The notes under the pieces are model-generated. The model had not been told where the DNA came from. It saw only the letters and a list, made by a program, of their open reading frames with translations, and searched no databases. Positions 51,734-59,432 of a stretch of 64,000 nt of DNA are shown here, piece after piece. The stretch spans positions 372,001 through 436,000 of the forward strand of contig NZ_JAAGLT010000001.1 in assembly GCF_010548275.1 (NCBI RefSeq), given 5' to 3'. The stretch is from Streptomyces sp. SID12488 (GTDB lineage: Bacteria; Actinomycetota; Actinomycetes; Streptomycetales; Streptomycetaceae). The translations under genes and the position numbers were made by a program. The number at the start of each line of letters is the position of its first letter. Position 1 is the stretch's first letter.

Positions 51734-52065
51734 ACCCAGGCTTCGTCAACGTGCTGGAGATGCTGCCCGTCCCGAAAACGGCCGACCCCATCAGCCCCCA
51801 GGGTCGCACCGCCCGAGGGCGCTGCATCTGGTGCGGCAACGCAGCCACCCTCAACCTGGGCCCCCGCCTGAAGGTCATCGACCGGACCCTGCACCGTTGG
51901 CTGCCGCGCGGCTGCGTCGACTGCGCCCAGCGCAAGGCCGCGCTCACGCACCGGACCCACCGGACATCCTGCGCGCGCTGCACCGAGTGGGAGCACTGCC
52001 CGGACAGTCTCGCCCTGCACCGCCTCGCGCTCGGCCGCCTTGACGGGCTGATACGCGAGGACTGA
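51730..52065 (+). CDS. Cys-rich zinc-binding small protein
   Basis: 111 residues from GTG. RGRCIWCGNAATLNLGPRLK, RGCVDCAQRKAALTHRTH and SCARCTEWEHC give three Cys clusters. Small zinc proteins of this layout recur in Streptomyces plasmids and elements as far as I remember. The function is unknown. Confidence 0.6.
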   Translation: MNPGFVNVLEMLPVPKTADPISPQGRTARGRCIWCGNAATLNLGPRLKVIDRTLHRWLPRGCVDCAQRKAALTHRTHRTSCARCTEWEHCPDSLALHRLALGRLDGLIRED

Positions 52066-52104
52066 ACGGCCACGCCCGCCCTCCCCCGAGCGGGGTGGCC
52101 GGGG

Positions 52105-52142
52105 CCCGCCGCCGATCGCCTGGACCCTGCATCGGCGGCGGG
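52105..52142. terminator. 12-bp hairpin between convergent cargo and XRE genes
   Basis: CCCGCCGCCGAT pairs perfectly with 52131-52142 around a 14-base loop. It abuts the stop codon of the XRE gene. Confidence 0.6.
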
Positions 52143-52379
52143 TCACCTGAAGAATTCCGCAACAGACACGCCGATCACGCGAGCAATCCGGAACAAGGTG
52201 TCCGAGGTGGGCGACTGCTGGCCGGCCTCGATGCGGACGACGGATGGGCGGTCGGTGCTGGCCCCGTTGGCGACGGCCTCTTGCGTGAGGTTCGCATGTT
52301 CGCGTGCTGCCCTGATTCTCGCACCCATGGCCAGTCGCTCAGCGAGGACCCAGTCGGGCTGGGGTGAGGCAGACGGCAC
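52143..52379 (-). CDS. XRE-family helix-turn-helix regulator
   Basis: 78 residues from GTG (a Met 18 residues in is an alternative). MGARIRAAREHANLTQEAVA, STDRPSVVRIEAGQQSPTSD and LFRIARVIGVSVAEFF form a textbook five-helix XRE domain and nothing else. It is the last gene of the prophage. It may control its own promoter through GATCATGATC (52396-52405). Confidence 0.85.
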   Translation of the reverse strand: MPSASPQPDWVLAERLAMGARIRAAREHANLTQEAVANGASTDRPSVVRIEAGQQSPTSDTLFRIARVIGVSVAEFFR

Positions 52380-52638
52380 CCGCTCACGCTCGCCTGATCA
52401 TGATCGAATGTCAGTAGGGGTTGGCCTACATTGAGTGATCTTGCAGTGATGGGGCATGCACACCCGGCGTGAGCCTCGCGCTGCGCACAGCGGGCGCACG
52501 GTTGGGATCCTCGCGCGAGGTACTCGTCCGCTCAGATGGCGGAGCCGTGCGTCCTGCCGCCCCGGGCCCTACTGTGGGGTTCGGGGCGGCGCCTTTCCCG
52601 GGAGCGCCGAGTACTCGCCAAAATCCCCCGAGGATTGA

Positions 52639-52650
52639 CCAAGCGCCTTG
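52639..52650 (+). repeat. right arm-type integrase site candidate
   Basis: CCAAGCGCCTTG, identical to 18399-18410 and in the same orientation, 62 bp from the attR core. Confidence 0.55.
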
Positions 52651-52712
52651 CGTTAATTCGGTGAACGCGCAGCTGGGAAAAGCCTGGTGAGCACAGCGCT
52701 TAAGCCCGTACA

Positions 52713-52758
52713 CCTTCTAAGCGCTTGGCCGCAGGTTCGAGTCCTGCCGGGGGCGCAA
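52713..52758 (+). repeat. attR core
   Basis: 46 bases identical to 18287-18332, but with no 5' half of a tRNA in front. It marks the right phage-host junction. Confidence 0.93.
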
Positions 52759-52765
52759 GTCTCAG

Positions 52766-52789
52766 CTCTCCTTCAGGAGGGCCTTTTTA
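52766..52789 (+). terminator. hairpin with T-run next to attR
   Basis: GCTCTCC and GGAGGGC (one wobble) flank TTCA and are followed by CTTTTT. Each of the three att copies has such a terminator next to it. Confidence 0.55.
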
Positions 52790-52900
52790 CTGGTCAGAGC
52801 AGGTTTCACTCGCACGCCACAGCCCCGGACACTCCCCCGACGATCAAGGGGCAGGTTCCGGGGCTGTCCGGCTGTCACCGGGTTTTTGCGGGTGGCCGTG

Positions 52901-52918
52901 TCGAATACGTGTCGAAGT
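52901..52918 (+). repeat. 18-bp repeat, left copy
   Basis: TCGAATACGTGTCGAAGT, 143 bp downstream of attR; identical to 54696-54713. CGTGTCGAA also occurs twice in tandem here. Confidence 0.6.
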
Positions 52919-52991
52919 TCTCGGCGAGAAACCTCGGCCGGCGTCGGGCAGTTCGGGCAGGCCGAGGCCACCGGAGTCCGGTTGTGGCCGA

Positions 52992-53402
52992 TCAAGCAGG
53001 AATCCAGCCAGGCCACTGCGGAGGGACGTTGCTCGCAGGGCAGAGGCCAGAGTCGCCTGGATAGCCGTCCAGCGTCCCTCGGCTCGCGAAGAACCACCAC
53101 GCCAGCCCCACCGTCGCAACAACCACCAGCAACGTCGACAGCGAGACACGAACCACCGTCCGCAGGCGGAGCGCCAGGCATCGGCCGATGGCCCACGCCA
53201 CAAGCCCGACGAGTGCTTCGCCTCCCACTACGAGAGGAAGCAGGAAGTTGAGTTCAAAGCGTCCGCCGGCCTCGTACCCCGCGTCACAGTACGCGCGCGC
53301 CCAAACGCTCAGAGTCCAGGCGCCGCAGCCGACAGCAGCTCCGAACAGGGCGGAGGCTGCCCAGGGGAGGCATGAGTCGGGTCTCGGCTTGGCTATGTCC
53401 AT
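52992..53402 (-). CDS. membrane protein in the scar region
   Basis: 136 residues from ATG (MDIAKPRPDSC); longer in-frame starts are possible. Three clear hydrophobic spans (LPWAASALFGAAVGCGAWTL, FLLPLVVGGEALVGLVAWAI, VSLSTLLVVVATVGLAWWFF). No conserved motif. Its function is unknown. Confidence 0.6.
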   Translation of the reverse strand: MDIAKPRPDSCLPWAASALFGAAVGCGAWTLSVWARAYCDAGYEAGGRFELNFLLPLVVGGEALVGLVAWAIGRCLALRLRTVVRVSLSTLLVVVATVGLAWWFFASRGTLDGYPGDSGLCPASNVPPQWPGWIPA

Positions 53403-53577
53403 GACATGACACGACATCGAACACACCACTTACGGTTCCGCGAATGGGCGGGTGCCCCTGGAGGACGCCGTCGGCAGCGTGGCTGAGGCCGGCGGGGGTA
53501 CACAGTCGATGGGCAGGGGACGGGGGTGGGAGAATCCGGAAACCAGTTGTGCCTGTGGCATGTTCAGGCGAAAAGAT

Positions 53578-54129
53578 ATGCGCATGATACGACCCGCGCG
53601 TGCGTTTTTCCCCCTTCTTCTGCTGCCAGTTCTCCTCACAGGATGTGACGCGGACAAGAACGGCGGGACGGCCGCCGACAGCGCCGACCTCGAGGCCGCC
53701 GCGCGCGGCTGGGGTGTCGCGCCGGAACTCGTCTATGTCACCAAGGTCTCCGGCTACACCGTGTTCCAGCAGTCGGTCGGCGAGTACGAAGACGAGTTCG
53801 CCGCCGTGTATCGGTCCGAGAAGGGTGCCACCACGTTCGGCCTCTTCGTAAGTCGCGGCAAGCTGACAGCGGAGAGCTGCTCCAAGCAGCCTCTGGGCGA
53901 GGTGTCGGACACGGCGGTCACCTGTGAGCACGACGGCGACGCCTGGTACCGCAAGGCAGGTCACAGCCACGAATACGCGGTGCCCGACGGCGGCGTGGTG
54001 ATTCGTCTAACCGCCGACGCGGACAAGGTCGACCGCGCCATTCTGCGTAAGGCGGCCGAGGCGGTCCACCGCCCGGACGACACCGAATTGGCCGCGCTCC
54101 TGAGGACCACCGACGGCGTAGACACCTGA
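53578..54129 (+). CDS. lipoprotein of unknown function
   Basis: 183 residues from ATG (a second ATG is two codons on). The signal sequence is FFPLLLLPVLLTGC with lipobox LTGC at about residue 23. The mature part (APELVYVTKVSGYTVFQQSV, GLFVSRGKLTAESC, GGVVIRLTADADKVD) is alpha/beta with two further Cys. Anchored in the membrane outside. No family recognised. Confidence 0.75.
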   Translation: MRMIRPARAFFPLLLLPVLLTGCDADKNGGTAADSADLEAAARGWGVAPELVYVTKVSGYTVFQQSVGEYEDEFAAVYRSEKGATTFGLFVSRGKLTAESCSKQPLGEVSDTAVTCEHDGDAWYRKAGHSHEYAVPDGGVVIRLTADADKVDRAILRKAAEAVHRPDDTELAALLRTTDGVDT

Positions 54130-54147
54130 GAGAACGGCACGAAGTTG

Positions 54148-54333
54148 TTAGCCCGACCGACACGACGCAACAGGCAGAGGGACCCGGATCTCGGAGGGTA
54201 GGCGCAGCAGCTCCCCGCCGACGCTCTCCATCATCTTCACCGCAGAATCGGGATCCACCTCCCCATCCCCACAGCTCTCCAGCCACCACACGACATCGAC
54301 GAGCACACCGACGAGCGGATCCCTGTCAGTCAT
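54148..54333 (-). CDS. small conserved Streptomyces protein, possibly truncated
   Basis: 61 residues from ATG. MTDRDPLVGVLVDVVWWLES then VDPDSAVKMMESVGGELLRL. From memory, related proteins continue for another helix; here the end (PSEIRVPLPVASCRSG) does not look like a continuation. A frameshift or deletion may have cut it. Confidence 0.55.
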   Translation of the reverse strand: MTDRDPLVGVLVDVVWWLESCGDGEVDPDSAVKMMESVGGELLRLPSEIRVPLPVASCRSG

Positions 54334-54437
54334 GCGTGCAACGTAGCCGAGCCCTCCGACAACGCCTCCTGGGTCGGTGACGAGTGCCTGACGACGTTGC
54401 TTCGGGACGCAGCCGTCGCTCCGCTAGGGTGCGCCGC

Positions 54438-54638
54438 ATGACCGACCACGCCCCGGCCTGTCCTGATTGCGGCCAGCCCATGAAGTCCGGTGGCCTCGTA
54501 CTGTCCAGGCGGGACGACGACGGTCGACGGGCCTGCCGGTCGCTGTGGAGGTGTGCCGGTCAACACGTCTGGTGGGGCTGGGCCGACCGGCCGGAGGAGC
54601 CATTGGATGTCTGCCCAGTGCCAGAGTTGTTCGGCTGA
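54438..54638 (+). CDS. zinc-ribbon small protein
   Basis: 66 residues from ATG. CPDCGQPMKSGGLVLSRRDD, then SLWRCAGQHVWWGWADRP and DVC. Four Cys and a Trp-rich strand form a probable zinc ribbon. A TAGGGT box lies about 12 bp before the ATG, so the transcript may be nearly leaderless. Confidence 0.65.
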   Translation: MTDHAPACPDCGQPMKSGGLVLSRRDDDGRRACRSLWRCAGQHVWWGWADRPEEPLDVCPVPELFG

Positions 54639-54695
54639 CATCCGAGTGCACCCGGGATGCGCGGCGTAGCCGAAGCGCGTTCGAATTTTCGTCGG

Positions 54696-54713
54696 TCGAA
54701 TACGTGTCGAAGT
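54696..54713 (+). repeat. 18-bp repeat, right copy
   Basis: Identical to 52901-52918 and in the same orientation, 73 bp upstream of the third att copy. Confidence 0.6.
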
Positions 54714-54786
54714 CGCCGAACGTCCGGGTTCAGCGCCCGGAAACGGCCAGGTCAGGCCTCCTCCCCCGGTGGTCCGCCCAGCGCCA

Positions 54787-54825
54787 AAGCGCTTGGCCGC
54801 AGGTTCGAGTTCTGCCGGGGGCGCA
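54787..54825 (+). repeat. third tRNA-Arg end (old att site)
   Basis: 39 bases matching the att core from AAGCGCTTGGCCGCAGG to GGGGGCGCA with a single mismatch (T for C at 54811). It lacks the anticodon-loop part of the repeat. Followed at once by a good terminator. Confidence 0.75.
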
Positions 54826-54858
54826 CCTTCCCCACTCTCCCTCTCGGAAGGGCATTTT
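54826..54858 (+). terminator. terminator after the third att copy
   Basis: CCTTCC and GGAAGG (54826-54831, 54846-54851) with a 14-base loop and a downstream ATTTTT. Probably the original terminator of the tRNA-Arg gene before any insertion. Confidence 0.6.
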
Positions 54859-55035
54859 TGCTGTTCCGGGCAGTCGGGGCCGCATACGAAAGCGCGCCGG
54901 ACAATGCTCCCGCGAATCCGCTACGCCCACCCGCTACGCCTCCGGCCAAACGGCCGGGCGATCCAGCGCCGCCGTTCCCAGGACGCAGGAAGCATTACAC
55001 CCCCGGAGCAGCCGCGTCAGCCGCACCATCACCAC

Positions 55036-55064
55036 TTGACTTGATGACACAATCATAGTGTCAT
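55036..55064 (+). promoter_or_regulatory. palindrome and -35 box before the Fic gene
   Basis: TTGACT (55036-55041) and the perfect inverted repeat ATGACAC-AATCATA-GTGTCAT (55044-55064) end six bases before the start codon. Binding there would block transcription. Confidence 0.6.
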
Positions 55065-55070
55065 TGCCTC

Positions 55071-56213
55071 ATGATGTACGGGACTCCGCGATTGGACGCC
55101 GACGATCTGCGGGTCCTGGACGAGATCGAGGGCATGCGCCGCGCCTTGCGCCACATGCTGCGGGCCACCCCTCGCTGGACACGGCAACTGCGGCGCAACC
55201 TCACCGCCCGGGCCATCGCCGGCTCGAACACCATCGAGGGATACGCGGCGACGGTGGACGACGTGGAAGCCCTCATGGCCGGCGAGGAACCCCTGGAGAC
55301 CGGAGAACGGACCCGCGCCGAACTGGAGGGCTACCAGCGAGGCATGACCTACATCCAAGCCCTGGCCGATGCCGGTGACGACTTCCGGTACGACGCCGGG
55401 CTGCTCAACAGCCTGCATTTCATGCTGCAGGGCCACCACCTCGACAAGCGCCCCGGCCGTTGGCGCGACGGGCCCGTCTACGTCACCAGCCCCGACGACC
55501 CCTTGGTCCCCGCCTACACCGCGCCCAACTGCCAGGAAGTCCCCGCGCTGATGCAGGAGTTCATCGACTGGCTCAACGACGGCGACCTCGATACCCCGGT
55601 TCACGTGCGCGCATCGATGGCCCACCTCAACCTCGTCAAGATCCACCCGTGGAAGGACGGTAACGGACGCATGTCTCGTGCCCTGTCCACCTTGGTGTTC
55701 TCCCGCGAGGCTCTGATGCCGCCCGAGTTCTCCTCCATCGAGGAGTGGCTCGGCCGAGGTCAGAACACCTACGCCTACTACCAGGTCCTGGAGGATGTGG
55801 GCGGCCCGCACTGGAGCCCGGAACGGGACACCCGTCCCTGGATCCGGTTCTGCCTGACCGCCCACCACCGCCAGGCGCAGCAGGCCCGGCGGCGCTTCGA
55901 TGTGATGTCCCGTGCTTGGACCCACCTCGTCGAAGCCGTGGAGGCGACCGGCCTGGACGAGCGTGTCGTCTATGCGTTGCTGCCCGCCTTCTCGGACGCC
56001 AGGGTCCGCCGCACCATGTACCAACAGGACGCCGATCTCAGTGACCAGCAGGCCATCCGTGACATCCGTGAACTCGTCAATCGTGGCTGGCTCGTCCCCC
56101 ATCGGAAGGCCCGTGCCCGCTACTACGCCCCCGGCCCTCTCATGAACCCCGTCCGCGAAGAGGTCCGGCAGTCGATGGAGCCCTACGCCGATCCTTACCG
56201 TCGGCCTCAGTAA
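55071..56213 (+). CDS. Fic-domain AMPylator-type protein with inhibitory helix and wHTH
   Basis: 380 residues. The active-site loop is HPWKDGNGRMSR (192-203), the Fic signature HPFxxGNGRxxR with Trp for Phe. Near the N-terminus SNTIEG (52-57) matches the class II inhibitory motif (S/T)xxxE(G/N), so activity should be self-restrained. PALMQEFIDWLNDGDLDTPV and ALSTLVFSREALMPPEFSSI complete the fold. The C-terminal part (ARVRRTMYQQDADLSDQQAI, IRELVNRGWLVPHRKARARY) resembles a winged helix. It transfers AMP to hydroxyl groups of target proteins; targets are unknown. Confidence 0.9.
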   Translation: MMYGTPRLDADDLRVLDEIEGMRRALRHMLRATPRWTRQLRRNLTARAIAGSNTIEGYAATVDDVEALMAGEEPLETGERTRAELEGYQRGMTYIQALADAGDDFRYDAGLLNSLHFMLQGHHLDKRPGRWRDGPVYVTSPDDPLVPAYTAPNCQEVPALMQEFIDWLNDGDLDTPVHVRASMAHLNLVKIHPWKDGNGRMSRALSTLVFSREALMPPEFSSIEEWLGRGQNTYAYYQVLEDVGGPHWSPERDTRPWIRFCLTAHHRQAQQARRRFDVMSRAWTHLVEAVEATGLDERVVYALLPAFSDARVRRTMYQQDADLSDQQAIRDIRELVNRGWLVPHRKARARYYAPGPLMNPVREEVRQSMEPYADPYRRPQ

Positions 56214-56280
56214 CTGCTCGTTGTTCACGCTGTCGTCGTTCCCACTCCCTCTCCCAGCCCTCGTACAGCTACGGCTGTGC

Positions 56281-58608
56281 CTACGGAAGCCCCCAAGCCG
56301 CCCCCCGCTCTCCCGGGGCCACCGGCCCGATCGCGAGGTCCGGACGTTCCCCGGCGTACAGCAGGACCTCGCGGCCCCTGGCCAGGTTGATGGTGAGTGT
56401 GCCGTCGTCCGATGTGTGGGTGCGGGCCGGGGTGCCGTCGTCCAGGAGTGCCGTCAGTGGGCCGCCGGTCAGGTCGTGGCGGAGGTGCAGGGGTTCGCCT
56501 GCCAGGCTTCGGATCCGGATGAAGCGGGTGGTGCCCTCGGTCCGGGCCGCGCTGACCAGGAAGGCGCCCTGGGTGCGGAAGTCGTGGAGGGTGACGTCCG
56601 GCCAGGTGGACGGGACGGCGGGGAAGACCCGTACGACGCCGCCCCAGCTCTGGCAGAGCATGTCGTGCAGGGACTGGGAGGCCGACAGGGGGGTCTCGAT
56701 GACCGGACCGGCCTCCGTGTAGTGGGTGTTGGCCCGGCACGGGTAGCGCGTGGTGGGGTCGAAGAACTTCTTCAGGTACGTGAGGGACGTGTCGCCGCGG
56801 CCCATCATCGCGTAGAGGGATGCGGCGCCCGTGTAGCTGTAGCCGCGGTGGGCGCCGGTGAGGGCGTGCCAGCGGACGACCGTTTTCTCGATCAGCTCGC
56901 GGTGTTCCGGCTGGTCCCAGTTCACCAGGTACAGCGGATACACCATCAGCAGGTGGGAGTAGTGGCGGTGGGACTGCGCGTACGGGGTGTCCGCGCCGAT
57001 CATGAAGCCGTTGACGTCCACGGGGTACGGCGTCAGCTTGGCCAGGGTCTCCTGCCAGCGGGGGGCGAGCGGGTCGTCGACGCCCAGGCGTTCCGCCGCC
57101 TCCAGGAGTGCGGTGCAGCCCCAACGGATGAGCGACAGGTCGTAGTTGGTGTCCTGCGGGGGGACCACCGGGTACTCCGGGGAAAGGGTCGACGGGAGGT
57201 GCAGCTTGCCGTCGTCTCCTGGCTGGAGGAAGTGCAGGTAGTAGTTGATCGCCCGGCGGAGCAGGGGGTAGACGGTGTCCCGCAACAGCTTCTCGTCCAT
57301 GCTGTGCCGGTAGCTCAGCCACACGTTGTGCAGGGCCCAGGTCAGGTCGCCCACTTCGGCGCCGGTGCCGGGCCTGCCGACGCCCCGGTTGGCGTACATG
57401 TCGGAGCTGCGGCCCACTCCGGCGCTGTCCGAGCGGTAGGCGGCGGGCACGTTCGTGGTCAGCTGTTCCTGGTTCTGGCGGAGGGTGGTGGCCAGTGAGT
57501 CGAGTTCCAGGTGGTTGGAGCCGTGGATGAGCCAGTACTCCAGCTGAATGTTGAGGTTCCACCACACCGCCGGCCAGGGCGTCGGCTCCAGCCAGGGGCC
57601 GCAGGTGGCCATCGGCGGTCCGCCCGCGACACTCGCCGACGCGACCTTGTACAGCTGGATCCAGTGGAAGCTCTGCAGTCGCTCGTCGGGGAACGAGACG
57701 AAACTCTTGCGGTAGTACGTGTGCCAGCCTCGGGTGTGCGGGGCGCGCAGGGCCGCGTACGGGGCGATTCCCAGGGTCTTCTGGATCTTCTGAGTCTTCT
57801 GGATCTTTTTGAGCGACGTCTCCCCTGCCCTGGTGTCCGACGGGTGGCTGTGGGCGACGTTGAGGACGAGGGTGTCGCCCGAGTGGCGGAATGCCGTCGC
57901 GGTCTGGCCGCCGCCGGTCAGGGGCTGGAGGACCTGCTCGATGTCGCCGGTGGTCCGGGTCGTCCAGGGCGGGTTCGGGACGTAGTCCGTCGGCGGGGCC
58001 TCGCTGATCTTGCGGGGGCTGATCGCCTCCTCCGGGTGGAACGTCCAGTGGACCTCCTCGTCACCTGCCGCCGTGACGCGGACGGCGAGGAGGCCGTCGT
58101 GGATGAGGGCGGCGAGGGTCAGGGTGCCCTTGTCCGTGGTGATCGTGCCGGTCAGTTCGGCGTTCCACAGGCTCAGGCGCCAGTCCACCGCGGTGATGGT
58201 GCCGACCGGGTCCAGCGTCAGATGTCCCACGGGGAGACGGCAGGTGCCCCAGCCGCTGCCGAACTCCGGGCGGTGGTCCTGGACTTCGCCGTGCTGGACG
58301 GTGAAGCGGATGCTGTTCGCGCCCGGTTCCTTGTAGACCATGCTGCCGAGCCGCCCGTCCCCCAGGAACGGTCCCTCGTGCCACAGCGTGGGCAGTCGGC
58401 GCCACAACAGGTCCTGCTTGCGCAGGAATCCGGCCCAGGCCGCGTCCGAGTCCATCCGGTTGCGGAGCTTCCAGGGGCGGCGGCCGGCAACGGCGGCACC
58501 ACCTGACGGAGTGGAGGCGGTGGCCTGAGCGGCCTGCGCGGCCTGGGGCAGGGCGGCGAGCGTCGTACCGCCCAGCGCCGAGCCGAGCACTGCTCTTCGA
58601 GAGGTCAT
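56281..58608 (-). CDS. GH95-like glycoside hydrolase, Tat-exported
   Basis: 775 residues from ATG with GGAGG upstream. The signal TSRRAVLGSALGGTTLAALP contains a twin-arginine motif. The domain order (beta-sandwich start LWHEGPFLGDGRLGSMVYKE, linker, alpha/alpha barrel with GVGRPGTGAEVGDLTWALHN and HRHYSHLLMVYPLYLVNWDQ, and a C-terminal beta domain) is that of family 95, which contains alpha-L-fucosidases and galactosidases. It is the last gene of the minus-strand carbohydrate cluster. Confidence 0.75.
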   Translation of the reverse strand: MTSRRAVLGSALGGTTLAALPQAAQAAQATASTPSGGAAVAGRRPWKLRNRMDSDAAWAGFLRKQDLLWRRLPTLWHEGPFLGDGRLGSMVYKEPGANSIRFTVQHGEVQDHRPEFGSGWGTCRLPVGHLTLDPVGTITAVDWRLSLWNAELTGTITTDKGTLTLAALIHDGLLAVRVTAAGDEEVHWTFHPEEAISPRKISEAPPTDYVPNPPWTTRTTGDIEQVLQPLTGGGQTATAFRHSGDTLVLNVAHSHPSDTRAGETSLKKIQKTQKIQKTLGIAPYAALRAPHTRGWHTYYRKSFVSFPDERLQSFHWIQLYKVASASVAGGPPMATCGPWLEPTPWPAVWWNLNIQLEYWLIHGSNHLELDSLATTLRQNQEQLTTNVPAAYRSDSAGVGRSSDMYANRGVGRPGTGAEVGDLTWALHNVWLSYRHSMDEKLLRDTVYPLLRRAINYYLHFLQPGDDGKLHLPSTLSPEYPVVPPQDTNYDLSLIRWGCTALLEAAERLGVDDPLAPRWQETLAKLTPYPVDVNGFMIGADTPYAQSHRHYSHLLMVYPLYLVNWDQPEHRELIEKTVVRWHALTGAHRGYSYTGAASLYAMMGRGDTSLTYLKKFFDPTTRYPCRANTHYTEAGPVIETPLSASQSLHDMLCQSWGGVVRVFPAVPSTWPDVTLHDFRTQGAFLVSAARTEGTTRFIRIRSLAGEPLHLRHDLTGGPLTALLDDGTPARTHTSDDGTLTINLARGREVLLYAGERPDLAIGPVAPGERGAAWGLP

Positions 58609-58667
58609 GCGGGTGCCTCCGGGAGGTGGGGGGTGGGAAGAGTGGGGGTGTGGCAACGTCTTTGGCT

Positions 58668-59429
58668 TCAGGACCAGTTGGCCGGTTCGGCCAAGGCGTA
58701 GGTCGAGGCGATCCGATGGTTGTCGTGCAGGATCGTCAGGGTTCGCGGGCCGCTGGGCGTGCCCTCGCGCCAGGCGGTGCAGTAGATCCCGTTGGACCAG
58801 CGGATCGTCCGCGAGGTGGACGGCAGTACGGTGATGCCGGTCCGGCTCACCGTTTTCGTGCCGTTCAGCCACACCTCGAAGGCGCCCCGGCCGTCGCCGT
58901 CGAGCCTCAACCGGGTGACGATCCGGATCCAGGTGTCCCGCAGGCCGCTGATCGACCCGGCCGAGCCCTTGATGCCCCCGGAACCGCCGAACCGGATCTC
59001 CGATCCGATGACGAACATCAACAGCCAGGGCCCTTCCGGGTCTTCGGGCGACCACTGCTGGAAGGTGACGTTCTGGTCGTGGAAGGTCCAGCCGGACCCG
59101 AGGCCGGACCCGAGACGGATCGCCTGGCCGTAGTAACGGTCCTCTCCGACGCTCTGCGCGCCGCGCTGGATCACCTCGGAGTGGTAGCCCCCGGTCTCGT
59201 CGATGTACGTCTGGGTCGCCGCGAGCGCGTGCGCGCCCTTGTAGGTGGGCGAGTCGACGGTCTCGATGGTGCCGTTCTTCTGCGTGTAGGCGTGGTCCCA
59301 GCCCTCGACGCTGCCGCGGTTCTGGAAGTAGACCTCGTCGGCGGCCTGGGCCCGTCCCGGCAGGAACGCGGCGGTGACACCGGTGAGGCCGAGTCCGCCG
59401 AGCGCGGTGAGTGCCCTTCGTCTCCGCAC
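58668..59429 (-). CDS. secreted concanavalin-fold polysaccharide lyase-like protein
   Basis: 253 residues from GTG. Twin-arginine type signal (RRRRALTALGGLGLTGVTAA ... GRAQA). The mature part (YHSEVIQRGAQSVGEDRYYG, WTFHDQNVTFQQWSPEDPEG, WLNGTKTVSRTGITVLPSTS, RTLTILHDNHRIASTYALAE) resembles heparin-lyase-I/PL-type jelly rolls. Expected to cut uronate-containing glycans outside the cell; the substrate is not predictable from sequence. Confidence 0.65.
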   Translation of the reverse strand: MRRRRALTALGGLGLTGVTAAFLPGRAQAADEVYFQNRGSVEGWDHAYTQKNGTIETVDSPTYKGAHALAATQTYIDETGGYHSEVIQRGAQSVGEDRYYGQAIRLGSGLGSGWTFHDQNVTFQQWSPEDPEGPWLLMFVIGSEIRFGGSGGIKGSAGSISGLRDTWIRIVTRLRLDGDGRGAFEVWLNGTKTVSRTGITVLPSTSRTIRWSNGIYCTAWREGTPSGPRTLTILHDNHRIASTYALAEPANWS

Positions 59430-59432
59430 GGC

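Larger units (their letters stand above)
18287..52758 (+). mobile_element. integrated temperate siphovirus with conjugative-element-like transfer genes
   Basis: The element is bounded by perfect 46-bp direct repeats that contain the 3' part of tRNA-Arg; the repeat unit is 34,426 bp. It runs from integrase and immunity genes through replication, WhiB-like, Spd-like and TraB/FtsK-like genes. A full packaging, head and tail module of the HK97 type, lysis genes, and regulators at the right end follow. No gene is visibly broken, so it may be inducible. Nearly all genes from 20586 to 50396 are on the + strand, with clear operons, overlaps and strong terminators. Confidence 0.95.
52380..52991. other. 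right end of the prophage and start of the scar region; no gene
   Basis: Contains the upstream region of the XRE gene with GATCATGATC, the right arm site, attR, a terminator and an 18-bp repeat (52901). The open frames here have no ribosome site and poor codon character. Confidence 0.55.
52713..54825 (+). mobile_element. probable remnant of an earlier element in the same tRNA gene
   Basis: Between attR and a third copy of the tRNA end there are about 2 kb. Two 18-bp repeats (TCGAATACGTGTCGAAGT) lie near its ends. No integrase is left. Genes inside look like cargo or displaced host genes. Confidence 0.55.

Noticed and set aside
52426..52713. 95-codon minus-strand frame at the right prophage end
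   Set aside because: No ribosome site, low-complexity composition, and it would cover the arm site and reach attR.
52687..53064. 125-codon + strand frame through attR
   Set aside because: It translates the tRNA repeat itself and has no codon preference of a real gene.
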